Positions 33,675-42,800 of a DNA stretch of 64,000 nucleotides are shown here, in pieces; the stretch's first letter is position 1, and the number at the start of each line of letters is the position of its first letter. The translations under genes and the position numbers were made by a program. The notes beneath the pieces are model-generated. The model ran no database searches, was not told where the DNA came from, and saw only the letters and a program-made list of their open reading frames with translations. The stretch is from Ascarosepion bandense (lineage: Eukaryota > Mollusca > Cephalopoda > Sepiida > Sepiidae). Where the stretch lies: positions 1,101,001-1,165,000 of the forward strand of contig JBBBDQ010001186.1 of NCBI GenBank assembly GCA_037127315.1, given 5' to 3'.

Positions 33675-34140
33675 CGAGAAAGAGTGGGTGATGACCTTTT
33701 TTTTTAATTTTAAGTATGTATCAACAAGAATGAGGATATGCATTATTGGGGCAGTGGATATCAACTCGAACCGACAAATCAAGGAATCGTGTTTGAATTC
33801 CAGTAGAATTCCTTGCATTCACTTATGCACAAATACTCTTGGGGAAGTTATTAATCTGTCTTTTCCCTCCAGCTGTGGGTTAAATAATAGGACAGATTGG
33901 GTTCTATAGCCTTGGCTGGCAACTAGTCTACTGCAGAAAGCAATGGCAACCTACTGCGGGATAATCTTCTGCCCAGTCAGTCATGTCTTTTTCGAGATAT
34001 GATCACCCAAAGCTTGTATCACATATGGCACTTATCTGACTGACTGATCAACAAGAACAGTGGATCTGATAATCCTGAAGATTGAAAAAATTATCTACCC
34101 TGGTGTGCCAGTAATACATAGAGTTAATACATCTACAATG
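33675..34140 (+). pseudogene. mariner fragment carrying a SINE-A
   Basis: The flanks of the SINE (33680-33730 and 34047-34090) match a stretch of the mariner pseudogene at about 35050-35100 read on its coding strand (ATCAACAAGAACAGTGGATC...CCTGAAGATTGAAAAAA). It is short and non-coding. Confidence 0.6.
33731..34046 (+). mobile_element. SINE-A, full length with target duplication
   Basis: Plus orientation, head to tail. ATCAACAAGAA is duplicated at 33720-33730 and 34047-34057. The tail hairpin is degraded in one base (GAGATATGA). Confidence 0.93.
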
Positions 34141-34439
34141 AATTTGAAAATGCATTAATAATAAATTCCCTAACACAGGGTCTTATGGCTTCTAATCTTA
34201 ACTGGTTAGTGGGGTTCACATGTTTTCTTTTGGTGAATTAAGATAGGCTATAGTAGATATCTTGTCCAGTGGTTAAGCTAGGTGCACAGTGCATATCTGT
34301 GCATCACCAAGAGTAGTAAGGGGGCAATTTTTAAGTTTTGAAGGTTATAGAAACAAAAACAGGAAATTTGATAATCCTGAAATGTACCTGCACTGGATAT
34401 GTTAGCAAACCATAGAACAAACCAATAGAACAAGCACTG

Positions 34440-34955
34440 GAAAATCTAGAAATCCCCCCAAATCTCCAGCACACTTTTTGGTATTCTCACCAATCCCAGT
34501 GATGCCATGAATTCAATAATCTGTATCCTTCTTTCAATTTAGAACTCATCCAATCTTGATGTCACTGTTTTGAGGCATAATTCTAAACATTATATTTACA
34601 GTCGATGTTTCCTGGTCATCACAGATGAGTTGGTGAGAGCAAATCACCAGCACATTTTCAACATTCTCACCAATCCCAATGATGCCATGATTTCTAAATT
34701 CTGTACCGTTTTTTCGATTTAGAACTCATCCAATCTTGATGTCACTGTTTTGAGGCATAATTCTAAACATTATATTTACAGTCGATATTTCCTGGTCGTT
34801 GGTGAAAGCAAATCTCCAGCAAACTTTTCAACATTCTCACCAATCCCAGTGATGCTATGATGTCTATAATCTGTACCCTTCTTTGGATTTAGAAATCATC
34901 CAATCTTGATGTCACTGCTTTGAGGCATAATTCTAAACATTATATTTCATTTGTT
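34440..34955 (+). repeat. 180-bp repeat family, three units, plus
   Basis: The AACTCATCCAATCTTGATGT block recurs at 34542, 34722 and 34892 (period 180, then 170 after a 10-bp deletion). These are inverted copies of the units at 33180-33525. Confidence 0.9.
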
Positions 34956-34959
34956 GTCA

Positions 34960-35904
34960 GCACTAGAACAAGTGTCTTGTGTTTATCTAGTTGTTCTCTC
35001 ACCTTCATATTCACTTTATGATTTACCAGCATTTCAGGAGCAGAAACCTTTTTTTCAATCTTCAGGTTTATCAGATCCACTGTTCTTGTTGATATTTCCT
35101 TCAAACTTCCTCCCAGAAAGTCATAGTAGATAACACTAATTGCAGACCACCAGTCACCATAATCTTTTGCAGATGTAACTTTGGCTTTAGGAAATGTTTG
35201 GCATACTCATCACGATCAAGCCATTGACCTGGTCATTTACAATTATCATAAAGTATCCACTTTTCATCACAAGTGACTATTTGGTCAAGAAAAGGATCCT
35301 TGTTGTTACATAGAAAAAGCATCAAGCCCTCCTTAAAGCGCCTAAGGTTTGAATTTTCATTGAGATCATGTGGAACCCCTTTATCAAGCTTTTTCACCTT
35401 GCCAATACGTCACAAATAGTGTGAGACTGTTGCAGCATTGACACCAAGCATCTGAGACATTTCTCTGACACTTTCATATAGATTTTGCTCAACAACTGCT
35501 TGCAATTGTTGGTTGTCAAGACTGCATGACCGTCCTCTATCTTCTTCATTTTCAAGGCTCTCATCACCAGCACAGAATTTCTGGAACCACCTTTGTACTG
35601 TTCAAGAACTTGTGGACCCATCTCCCTATGCTCTTTTGATATTGGTAGAATTTTAGGAGACACTGTGACCAATTTTAAACTCATGCCAGAAATGTAAACA
35701 AAGTTTATGTTTTTTTCATGTTTATAATTAAGTGCTTCTATACTTCAAGAATATTTCTGTCTAAAATAAGTTAAAAATTATTAAAGAGCATGCATTAATT
35801 ATTGTGTATACAAAAATTTACTTAATATATGCCATGAATACTGTGTTAAAAAGTGTTTTCAAAATACAATATTTTGAGGGGCCATTATTTTTGTAACATC
35901 CTAA
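34960..35904 (-). pseudogene. mariner transposase pseudogene
   Basis: The minus strand encodes a degenerate mariner (Tc1/mariner superfamily) transposase. VQRWFQKFCAGDESLE is followed by a second HTH region (REMSQMLGVNAATVS) and the IGKVKKLDKGVPHDL linker. Then come DPFLDQIVTCDEKWILYDN, which contains the first catalytic Asp, and QWLDRDE...KPKLH. The later part, including the second and third acidic residues, is lost or scrambled before 34960. Stops interrupt the frame (for example after SHYL and in place of the KR before PGQWL). The 5' TIR TTAGGATGTTACAAAAATAA lies at about 35885-35904 (minus), next to a TA. The matching 3' TIR was not found. Confidence 0.88.
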
Positions 35905-36345
35905 TATTGTTAAATGGCTGAAACATTGTGATAGTAATAAATAGAATGAGGACATTGGTTTAACAATAAATAAAATATTTCAGCCATATTACAAGACACA
36001 TTTACTAAGCATTTCTTAGTCTGGCATAAAGCCAAAATATCTGGGTGACAATAAAATTTACTATTCATGTGACAAATTTGTTCACAATTTCATTATAGTA
36101 GGTGCTTTTGATTCATTTATATTGTCAAATCGTTGAAACATTGTGATATTAACAATAAGGATGAGTACATTAGTTCGATGATAGATAAAATATTTTAGCC
36201 ATATGACAAGCCACATTTACTAAATATTTCTTAGTCTTGTATAAGGCCAAAATATTTGGGATGAAACTTATTGTCCATTTGACAAGCTTGTTAACCATTG
36301 CAACATGGTAGGTACCATTGGTTCATTTATCTTGCCAAATGTGCA
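35905..36345. repeat. tandem duplication, about 215 bp x 2
   Basis: Both units contain GAAACATTGTGATA, then CATTTACTAAGCATTTCTTAG or CATTTACTAAATATTTCTTAG, and GGCCAAAATAT. The units are diverged by perhaps 20 percent, so this is an old duplication. Confidence 0.85.
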
Positions 36346-36899
36346 TGTTATTTACAACAATAGAGAAAAGCATGAGCAAATGTATGGTGACTGAAAAACA
36401 TCCATGTGAAAAGCCTCCTGTCCTAACTTGGCTATTTGTAGGATGCAAAGATAAAAACAAGATTGAGGAAGTGACAGGGAGAGAATTGGGATAAGTAATT
36501 GTAAACACTGAGCTTGACTCCGCAATAATCATTTTGCATGATTGATGCCATCTCTTAAGTGCTGTTATTGCAAATATTTAAAAACAAAATGGATATTTAG
36601 AACATGCTATGCTCTAAATATGCATGTTGGATTTAATGTTGCTATAGAGAATTTGCTTCCGTTGTACTTTTCATCATAAAAAGTCAACTGGTTTCCTTTA
36701 CACAAGACCCGATCACATATATAAAATGTTTTACTTAATTAACCAATTATATCAATTAGGCTCTTCAAGTCCAGGTTGGTCAGGTTGTTATTTTTCCTTC
36801 AGCTCTTTTTTTAAATATGAAAAGGTAATAATATCTGGACTAAAATCCCACTTGATGTTCTTAAAACAAACATCATCATGAGTCATTTGACTGATTAGA
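36346..36899. other. unassigned spacer
   Basis: No recognised gene or repeat. Confidence 0.4.
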
Positions 36900-37085
36900 A
36901 TTGTAGGGCATAATATATACTGTTGTTGTAGCAGTAGACATTGCATCTAGAGCAAGATAGCCTGAAAGATCCCTCATTTGGCAGATTGTTTTTGAATTTA
37001 CAGATGTTCTTCTCCAAGATTAGTTGCCCTACCAAAGGTAAAAAGGTTAGGTTACTCTGCTATTTAGCCATTACTTTTTGTTAGA
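36900..37085 (-). mobile_element. SINE-C-like fragment
   Basis: Shares the CTAGAGCAAGATAGCCTGA, GATGTTCTTCTCCAAGATTA and TACTCTGCTATTT blocks with 4120-4290, in the same orientation. Confidence 0.5.
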
Positions 37086-37105
37086 TGGACTGATGCCTTT
37101 TACAA

Positions 37106-37634
37106 TGTTGTGGATTCCGGGAATGGGAACTGCACAAAATAAATGAACAACAACCAGAAATTGAGATAGAAAAATAGGTATATTAACATAAAGGATACAA
37201 ACTTAAATGCAGGTTAGTAATCCAAGAATACGAGTTGGTATGAAGTATATATTCAAGTCGCTGAAGTGAATCCGCTGTATATCTTAGTATGTCCACATCG
37301 GAAGCTGACAGGTGCTGAGTGGAGCTCAGAGCTACTATGAACTATTGACGCTGTATTCTCTGTGAAATCTCGGTATCGCTCGTTGTCTGTTGTTATCTGA
37401 CGTATCTCACTATGGCAGGAGTATATGTATACTTTAGACGAGTCTGTTGTCATGACAAAAGCAGAAACCCCACAGCATACAAGGGCATTAGTGCTGAGTA
37501 AAACAAAATCAATCAGGATCTGAAGTTGGCATGTCAGTTCCAATTTTGACACTGGTAACTGTCGCAGTATCTGCACTCATCATTAAGATTTCAGTTCTGA
37601 TAAGGTCAAGTAAGTCTCCTTCAGTATTATAACA
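37106..37634 (-). mobile_element. candidate solo LTR
   Basis: The minus-strand ends are TGTTATAATACTGAAGGAG and GGAATCCACAACA. The first eight bases are identical to those of the 8794-9752 candidate, and both end in AACA. A minus-strand open frame of 107 residues (37253-37576) has no recognised domain. No target duplication was found. Confidence 0.4.
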
Positions 37635-38029
37635 AGGAGCTTTCAAATCATATGATGAGAAAAGAAAAGAAATTTCAAATGAAATGAGAAAATTCAAATG
37701 GGATGAGAAAATTCAAATCAAAGAGGACAATTATCAAAATATTTACATTTTCTATCTTTTTGAAAATATTTTATTCATACAAATTTATAGTCTATAAAAG
37801 GGGAATTTTGACTGAATGTGTGTGTTCCAATCATGTCAGAAGGTTTACAGCTTCTTACAGATGCATTTCAAAATCTGATCGGGTTCTACCACTTGTAACA
37901 AAATTGTTTTCATTGATTTGATTTCATAGCTTAGCAATCATTTGCAAGGTTATTTAAAATAAGGAAAACTTTTAAATTTGAAAATTTTGGGAGTAAATAT
38001 TAATGATTTTTGCAGATACCAGTTCTACT
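37635..38029. other. unassigned spacer
   Basis: Contains a short AAATTCAAATGGGATGAG-type direct repeat near 37670-37720; otherwise nothing recognised. Confidence 0.4.
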
Positions 38030-38262
38030 AATTAATCCATAGCTGGGAGAAAAAGAGATTGATTTTCTGGCTTTAAAGAACCTGCAAATGGTTGTTAAGC
38101 CATAAAAAAAGCAAATCAATCGATCAAAATTCTTTTTTTACAAGTTGTAGACCTAGATGAGATTTGCCCATAAGTGGATATGATAAACCTAGACATAATT
38201 GGAACTCAGCTCTTCAATTCCTGATTCTAAGCCATTATCAATTACACTACTCACACATCCGT
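38030..38262 (-). mobile_element. SINE-A head half, diverged
   Basis: On minus: the tRNA-like head (complement of CACTACTCACACATCC), B-box region, GCCCATAAGTG and CCATAGCTGGGAG blocks. The tail half is absent. Confidence 0.6.
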
Positions 38263-38340
38263 GCTTACAGCACTTGGTATTCCCAAGCAGTCGCCCATCT
38301 AGATACGTTTATGAGAATTGGTGTTTCCATATGATATAGT
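38258..38340 (-). pseudogene. 5S rRNA-derived fragment
   Basis: The plus strand reads GCTTACAGCACTTGGTATTC then CCAAGCAGTCGCCCATCTAG, the complement of the 5S rRNA 3' end (GGGAATACCGGGTGCTGTAGGC and the preceding GATGGGAGACCGCC). Similarity fades beyond 38310. It abuts the head of a SINE-A. Not a functional gene. Confidence 0.75.
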
Positions 38341-38407
38341 CATAAGTCATAACAAAAAGAGATTTAACATTTATAACATCATTAAGTGGATTCAACACAT
38401 ACATAGA

Positions 38408-38517
38408 ATGTGTGTGTGTGTGTGTGTGTGTGAGTTTAGTAAATGGATTTGACAAGTTTTTTTAAAACTGCCAAAATAAATTCTGGATTTATAACCATTT
38501 AATTATGCGCTGAGTTT

Positions 38518-38588
<71 letters not shown>
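38408..38588. repeat. (TG)n, then (TC)n(TA)n microsatellites
   Basis: TG repeats at 38408-38432; TC then TA repeats at 38519-38588. Confidence 0.97.
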
Positions 38589-38592
<4 letters not shown>

Positions 38593-38883
38593 CCCTCTAT
38601 ATATGTAAGATACATACATGCCACCTTCATTTTAGCTATTCATTGGTTCTAGCACATATAGATGTACTACTTCTTTATACAGGAAACCAACTAGCATAAA
38701 CTTGTGTCTTCTTAATTATAATAGTGAATGCCCCCAACGATATAAGTTACCTGTTATAAAAAACTTAATTCAATGAACACAAATGATATCTTCTTCCAAA
38801 TCCATAAGAATTACACAACATTAAGCAAACACTTTTCAATAATGGATTTTCTAACTCCGTTATTGATCAACAAATTAAAATGA

Positions 38884-39032
38884 ATCTGATCATAAGACAT
38901 TACATTGCATTTAAATATATGGTTCTGTTATCATTTCGAGCTCTCACGCGGTGTGACATCATAGAACCGCATTAGAAATTTATGAACTTCATTTAAGATG
39001 GCTCATGTGAGCCAAAAGCTTAGAAAAGCTTA
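38884..39032 (+). mobile_element. PLE pLTR-like fragment, internally deleted
   Basis: Matches 17985-18235: ACATTACATTGCATTTAAAT, TTCGAGCTCTCACGCGGTGT and CATAGAACCGCATTA. It then jumps to AAGATGGCTCATGTGAGCC and AAAAGCTTAG, with the middle 130 bp missing. Confidence 0.8.
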
Positions 39033-39039
39033 AAATATA

Positions 39040-39530
39040 CATTTTTCATGTCAAAATAGAAATTTATTAAAAGGAGGAATAACAAGAATTTGTACAAATT
39101 AATGTTCAATGAGAAAGTTAAGGGTATCAAGAGTTCATACAAAATGTTTGTAGTAGTAATTGTTGAAAGAGATAAGGAGAAAGAGAAAGAGGACTATGTC
39201 CGAGTCGCTTGAAGTTGAAATCACATTTTAGGTGTTTCGTCTTGCAGGTCCCATCTGACTCTCTGCTTGGCTGACGCTGGTGAAGTCCTTTTATTGTAAT
39301 CTAGATTTTTCATACTTACTTGCAAAGTCCTTTTTGGTCTTGCAAGTCGCTCCCATTGGTCAAAAATCATTTTAACACCTACTTGTAAAATCTGGTTTAG
39401 ACCTTTTCTTTAAGCACATGGTCACTCCTTTTTCTATTTGAGAAAACCAAGATTTCATACGTCATTGTGAATTTTTGTAAAAGTGAAAAAGAAAGTTGAT
39501 TTTAATTAATTTCTTAACTGCTACAATGTC
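39040..39530 (-). repeat. 480-bp interspersed repeat, copy 1
   Basis: Matches 44465-44952 along its length. On the minus strand the ends read TGTAGCAGTTAAGAAATT and AAATGTATATTTTA. A CCAATGG motif and AT-rich middle suggest an LTR-like origin. No coding frame or target duplication was seen. Confidence 0.75.
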
Positions 39531-39544
39531 ACTTCATTATTTTT

Positions 39545-39985
39545 TTTTAATGTCATGTCTTTTCAGGACATAGACGATCATGACTCTGTATAGATTTTTC
39601 TTTAGTATCTATGAGTTGCTATGGTATTCTTAGGAAAGATAGTGGTATTGTGTCCCATTGTTTTTCCACTGTTTGAAATCCAGAACTGTCCTTCTCTTAG
39701 AGTGGTAGCCAGCTAAGTCTACAGAGTCCAGTACTCCCTGTTTTTAATCCATAGTTTGAACTAGTTATAGGTGGCATAGGAGTATTGGGATTGTCATCCT
39801 CTCTCCTTGTTCCCTTTCTCTCTACTGGTGTCAGTGATGGAGATGGTAAAGCTTGAAGTAGTAGAGGCAGATTCATGCATTTTCATAGAGCATAAAACTG
39901 AATGTTAACTAGAAATTGGGGATTTGTACTTGGCACCCACATTCCACTATCCTTGTTAATATTCATTACATTATGTGCGCACATC
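39545..39985 (-). mobile_element. SINE-E, tRNA-derived (probable)
   Basis: The tail hairpin is at the left (GTCATGTC-TTTTCA-GGACATAG, 39553-39573). The body has GTGGTAGCCAGCTAAGTC and TTTTTAATCCATAGTTTG, shared in outline with 50340-50665. The layout parallels SINE-A but the sequence differs. Confidence 0.55.
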
Positions 39986-40084
39986 CTAAGTTCTTGCTTA
40001 GAAACCCAAAGTCCCTCCAGACTTTCAACATATCTTTAATTTGTCTACACAAGAAGTAAGGCTGAGAAAGAATATTACTACTTC

Positions 40085-40712
40085 AAACCATCCTGCACAT
40101 ATATAAATCTACCATCCGCCCGTATATTGAATGCTGCTGCCATATCTGGTCAGGTTCTCCAGCTATCCACCTAGAGGTCCTTGACAAAATCCAACAGAGA
40201 ATCTGGGATGTGATAGATCCCGACTTGGCAGCTCAGATACAGTCATTTTCTCACTAGTGCAATGTGGCTTCCCTGTGTCTCTACTAAAAATACTTTCATG
40301 ACTTCTGCTCCGATGAACTTAGCTCACTGGTGCTCCTTATATATGGATTTACTCTAGTCACAAGATTAGCAACTAGGTCCTACACTTTTACAGCAAAACC
40401 AATAAAATGTAAATGTAAATTCGACACCAGCAGCTTCTTTTCTTGCACTTCTCACCTGCTTCCCCAACACCTACAATCTCCAAGAATTTAAATGTAAAGT
40501 CAATAGTCATCTCCTATCTCACTGACTTGTATCCTCTCTCTCATGCTCCTTTCTTCATCCCCTCCACTCTCATCAGTATTCTCATCCTTCTCTTACTTAC
40601 TTCCTGTCACTCCCTATAACCTGTCACTCTTTCTCATAACTTTCCTCTTATGTAACCCCCTGCACACCAGTGGCAGTAAACTGCTTTGCCTGATGTGATA
40701 TGATTATAAAAA
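40085..40712 (+). pseudogene. LINE-J 3' end
   Basis: Frameshifted RT C-terminal region: CACATATATAAATCTACCAT encodes the HIYKSTIRP equivalent, then the LDKIQQRIWDVIDPDLAAQ-like and YKYFHDFCSDEL-like blocks. The 3' UTR ends GCCTGATGTGATATGATTAT plus A-rich. Confidence 0.8.
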
Positions 40713-40759
40713 AAATAACAGGATACCATACCACTATCTTTCCCAAGAATAACAAGGCA

Positions 40760-40835
40760 ATTCACATGTAATAAAGAAAAGGAATCTATAGAAAGTCATC
40801 ATCCTCTATGTCCTGAACGGACATGACAATAAAAA
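40760..40835 (+). mobile_element. SINE-E tail fragment
   Basis: CTCTATGTCCTGAACGGACATGAC followed by A-rich sequence is the SINE-E tail hairpin in plus orientation, opposite to 39545. Confidence 0.5.
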
Positions 40836-41007
40836 AAAATAATCAAGAAATATATTCTCTAAGAGACGCAATTAGACATCAAAAAAATACATTTGGAATA
40901 TATTGTCTTATAAAAGTATTATCGAAAGCTTTCACTTTCATACTATTAGGTTTTGTTTTTATATAAAATGGCTTGTTTACTCAAACTTTTCAACATGGTG
41001 AGGATAT

Positions 41008-41165
41008 GAAAAATACTTTAAAAAATGTGTGAAATTAAACTATAATTATACTTTATTTCATTCATGAAATTGGTATAGAAAGTTCTGTTGAATGTAGGAG
41101 AACTTCCTATACCAATTACATGAAATAAATGAAGTATAATTCCACACATTTTTTAAAGTAATACT
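41008..41165. repeat. foldback element
   Basis: The arms (about 41010-41083 and 41099-41162) share ACTTTAAAAAATGTGTG, TAATTATACTT, ATGAAATTGGTATAG and GAAGTTCT against their complements. The loop is GTTGAATGTAG. A related TTGAATGTAGAAGAACTTCC lies at 41604-41623. Confidence 0.8.
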
Positions 41166-41217
41166 ATATATTGAATGAATTGTTTGAACATTATTTTTTA
41201 TCGATACTCGTATTTAA

Positions 41218-41400
41218 GTAGATATTCTGTTGTTTTTTAATTAAACAGTATTATATATTTTTATCCCCTGGCCTGATTATTTACGATAAATTGTTATTAT
41301 GAAAATGAGTGCCATTTAGCAGGATTCGAACCTGCGACCCCTATTTACATAGGGGAAGCTACCATTTGAACTGGCAACGTCTTAGACCTCTCAACCATGA
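41218..41400 (-). mobile_element. SINE-D with a well-preserved class II tRNA-like head
   Basis: On the minus strand the head shows a D-arm-like TTGAGAGGTCTAAGACG. The anticodon stem is TGCCA/TGGTA with loop GTTCAAA (41360-41376), and the long variable stem is CCCCTAT/ATAGGGG (41338-41355). The T-arm is GCAGG-TTCGAAT-CCTGC (41319-41335). The acceptor stem is not paired. The body matches 18466-18550. It is probably derived from a Leu or Ser tRNA. Confidence 0.75.
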
Positions 41401-41509
41401 ATAGCCTCCAGTCGAAATGAGATTTTTATCAAGCCTATATAACACAATTTTCAATTCATCATAAACAAACATATCTGCTCTGAAATGTATCGTAATGTCA
41501 ACAAATGTA

Positions 41510-41600
41510 AACATGTTACGGAAATTAAGCAATTCATTTCAAATTGTTGGTTGTTTATAACCAAGTTTTGTTAAAATTTGTTAATTTCCGTAACATATAT
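41510..41600. repeat. short inverted repeat
   Basis: CATGTTACGGAAATTAAGCA (41512 on) and TTAATTTCCGTAACATATA (41581 on) pair around a spacer of about 43 bp. Confidence 0.65.
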
Positions 41601-41753
41601 ATTGAATGTAGAAGAACTTCCTTTATCAACTCAATGATCATTTATCATATTGTATTTACTGGATGGATGCTGTAATGCAGTAAAAAAAACTAACTGACTT
41701 CCTTGACTAAAAAAATGCCTTTTCTTTTCCAAAACATTATTCAAATGATTGAT

Positions 41754-41870
41754 TTGGGGTAATGGCTAGCATAATAGTCTGGTTAAGCATTACTCCTAAG
41801 TAGTGAGCTTGATCCTCTATAAGTGGGTCTATACTTTTGGTCTTGTGCTAAAATTAAGGTAAGTTTAGTA
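41754..41870 (+). mobile_element. tRNA-like SINE head
   Basis: GGTAATGGCTAGCATAATAG (A-box-like) and AGTAGTGAGCTTGATCCTC (B-box-like), spaced as in a tRNA. The remaining body is not assigned. Confidence 0.45.
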
Positions 41871-42114
41871 AATAACGATGGTCACCTAGATTTGAGCCAT
41901 TTGCAAGGAATTCTCTTTTTTCTCAGTAGATATAATTTAAGAGAAGATGTTACAGTCTGTTCTTGATCTAGACATTCTTTTCTTATTGTTTTTATAAATG
42001 ATCTGTTTTTCATCACCAATGACTGCTTGTCCAAAACTAATTTTTTTCTGCTTGATCCTGCTTCTTAACCAAAAGGCCATTTCCATTCTCTTCATAAAGG
42101 TGAACATAAAATTA

Positions 42115-42800
42115 TTTACGCTACAGGCTTAGTAGATTAAAACATTGGCTCATAAATTTGGTGACATCGTAATTATGAGTTCAATCCCTGAACTAGGCAG
42201 TTGGTAGTTGACCTCAGTGAACACTGGGGGAACAATAACAAAGCATTATGAAAAAAAAAGCTAGATGAGATATGGGAAGCAGAATGAGAACAGCTTATAT
42301 AGATTAAATAAAGGGCTCAGTTCAAAATACTCTGTAGGCTACCTGGTTTGATATACACTTTATAAAGTGTATAACAGCTGAAATGTTCTTATAATAACAA
42401 TAGTTGAGATTAAGACAATAGTCCACTCGTACAGGGGTTTTCAAACTGTGGTCCGCGGACCACAGGGGGTCCGCAAGGATAAGATAGGGGGTCCATGGAT
42501 TAACTCATCATGTGAAATTCAAAGTATAAATTTTCAATATCTGGATATTTATTTTTACTTATTAATGTTATCAAATGACAAAAGCTTGCACTATTGACCA
42601 TTACATATCAACGCTATTTATACAAAAAATAATTTTACACATGCAAGACCGCTGGGATCAATTCACAACATTCAAATTTACTTTTTTTTCAGTGTGCAAG
42701 TGTCACCCATAGATAAATCTTTAATAAAGGGGTCCATGAGTCAAAAAGTTTGAAAACCCCTGCACTAGTGAATTGTGTAAATGATGATAACTTGTAACAC
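42115..42800 (+). mobile_element. SINE-B copy interrupted by a hAT MITE
   Basis: The tRNA-like head at about 42125-42205 (ATTATGAGTTCAATCCCTG as B box) continues into AATAAAGGGCTCAGTTCAAA and the AGCTGAAATGTTC core. It ends with AAGACAATAGTCC at 42412-42424. After the MITE (42432-42762) the SINE resumes as AATTGTGTAAATGATG, the usual continuation. Confidence 0.65.
42432..42762. mobile_element. hAT-type MITE, 331 bp
   Basis: The TIRs are CAGGGGTTTTCAAACT and AGTTTGAAAACCCCTG (16 bp, perfect). Inside the left end is the GTCCGCGGACCAC motif common in hAT elements. The flanks CACTCGTA and CACTAGTG are an imperfect 8-bp target duplication, as expected for hAT. There is no transposase. Confidence 0.93.

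Noticed and set aside
37253..37576. 107-residue minus-strand ORF as a host gene
   Set aside because: No domain, splice context or neighbouring exon was recognised. It lies inside a segment with LTR-like ends.
38258..38340. functional 5S rRNA gene
   Set aside because: Only the 3' part aligns and the internal control region is degraded.
41306..41400. selenocysteine tRNA because of a UCA anticodon
   Set aside because: The acceptor stem is unpaired and the sequence is the head of a multicopy SINE.
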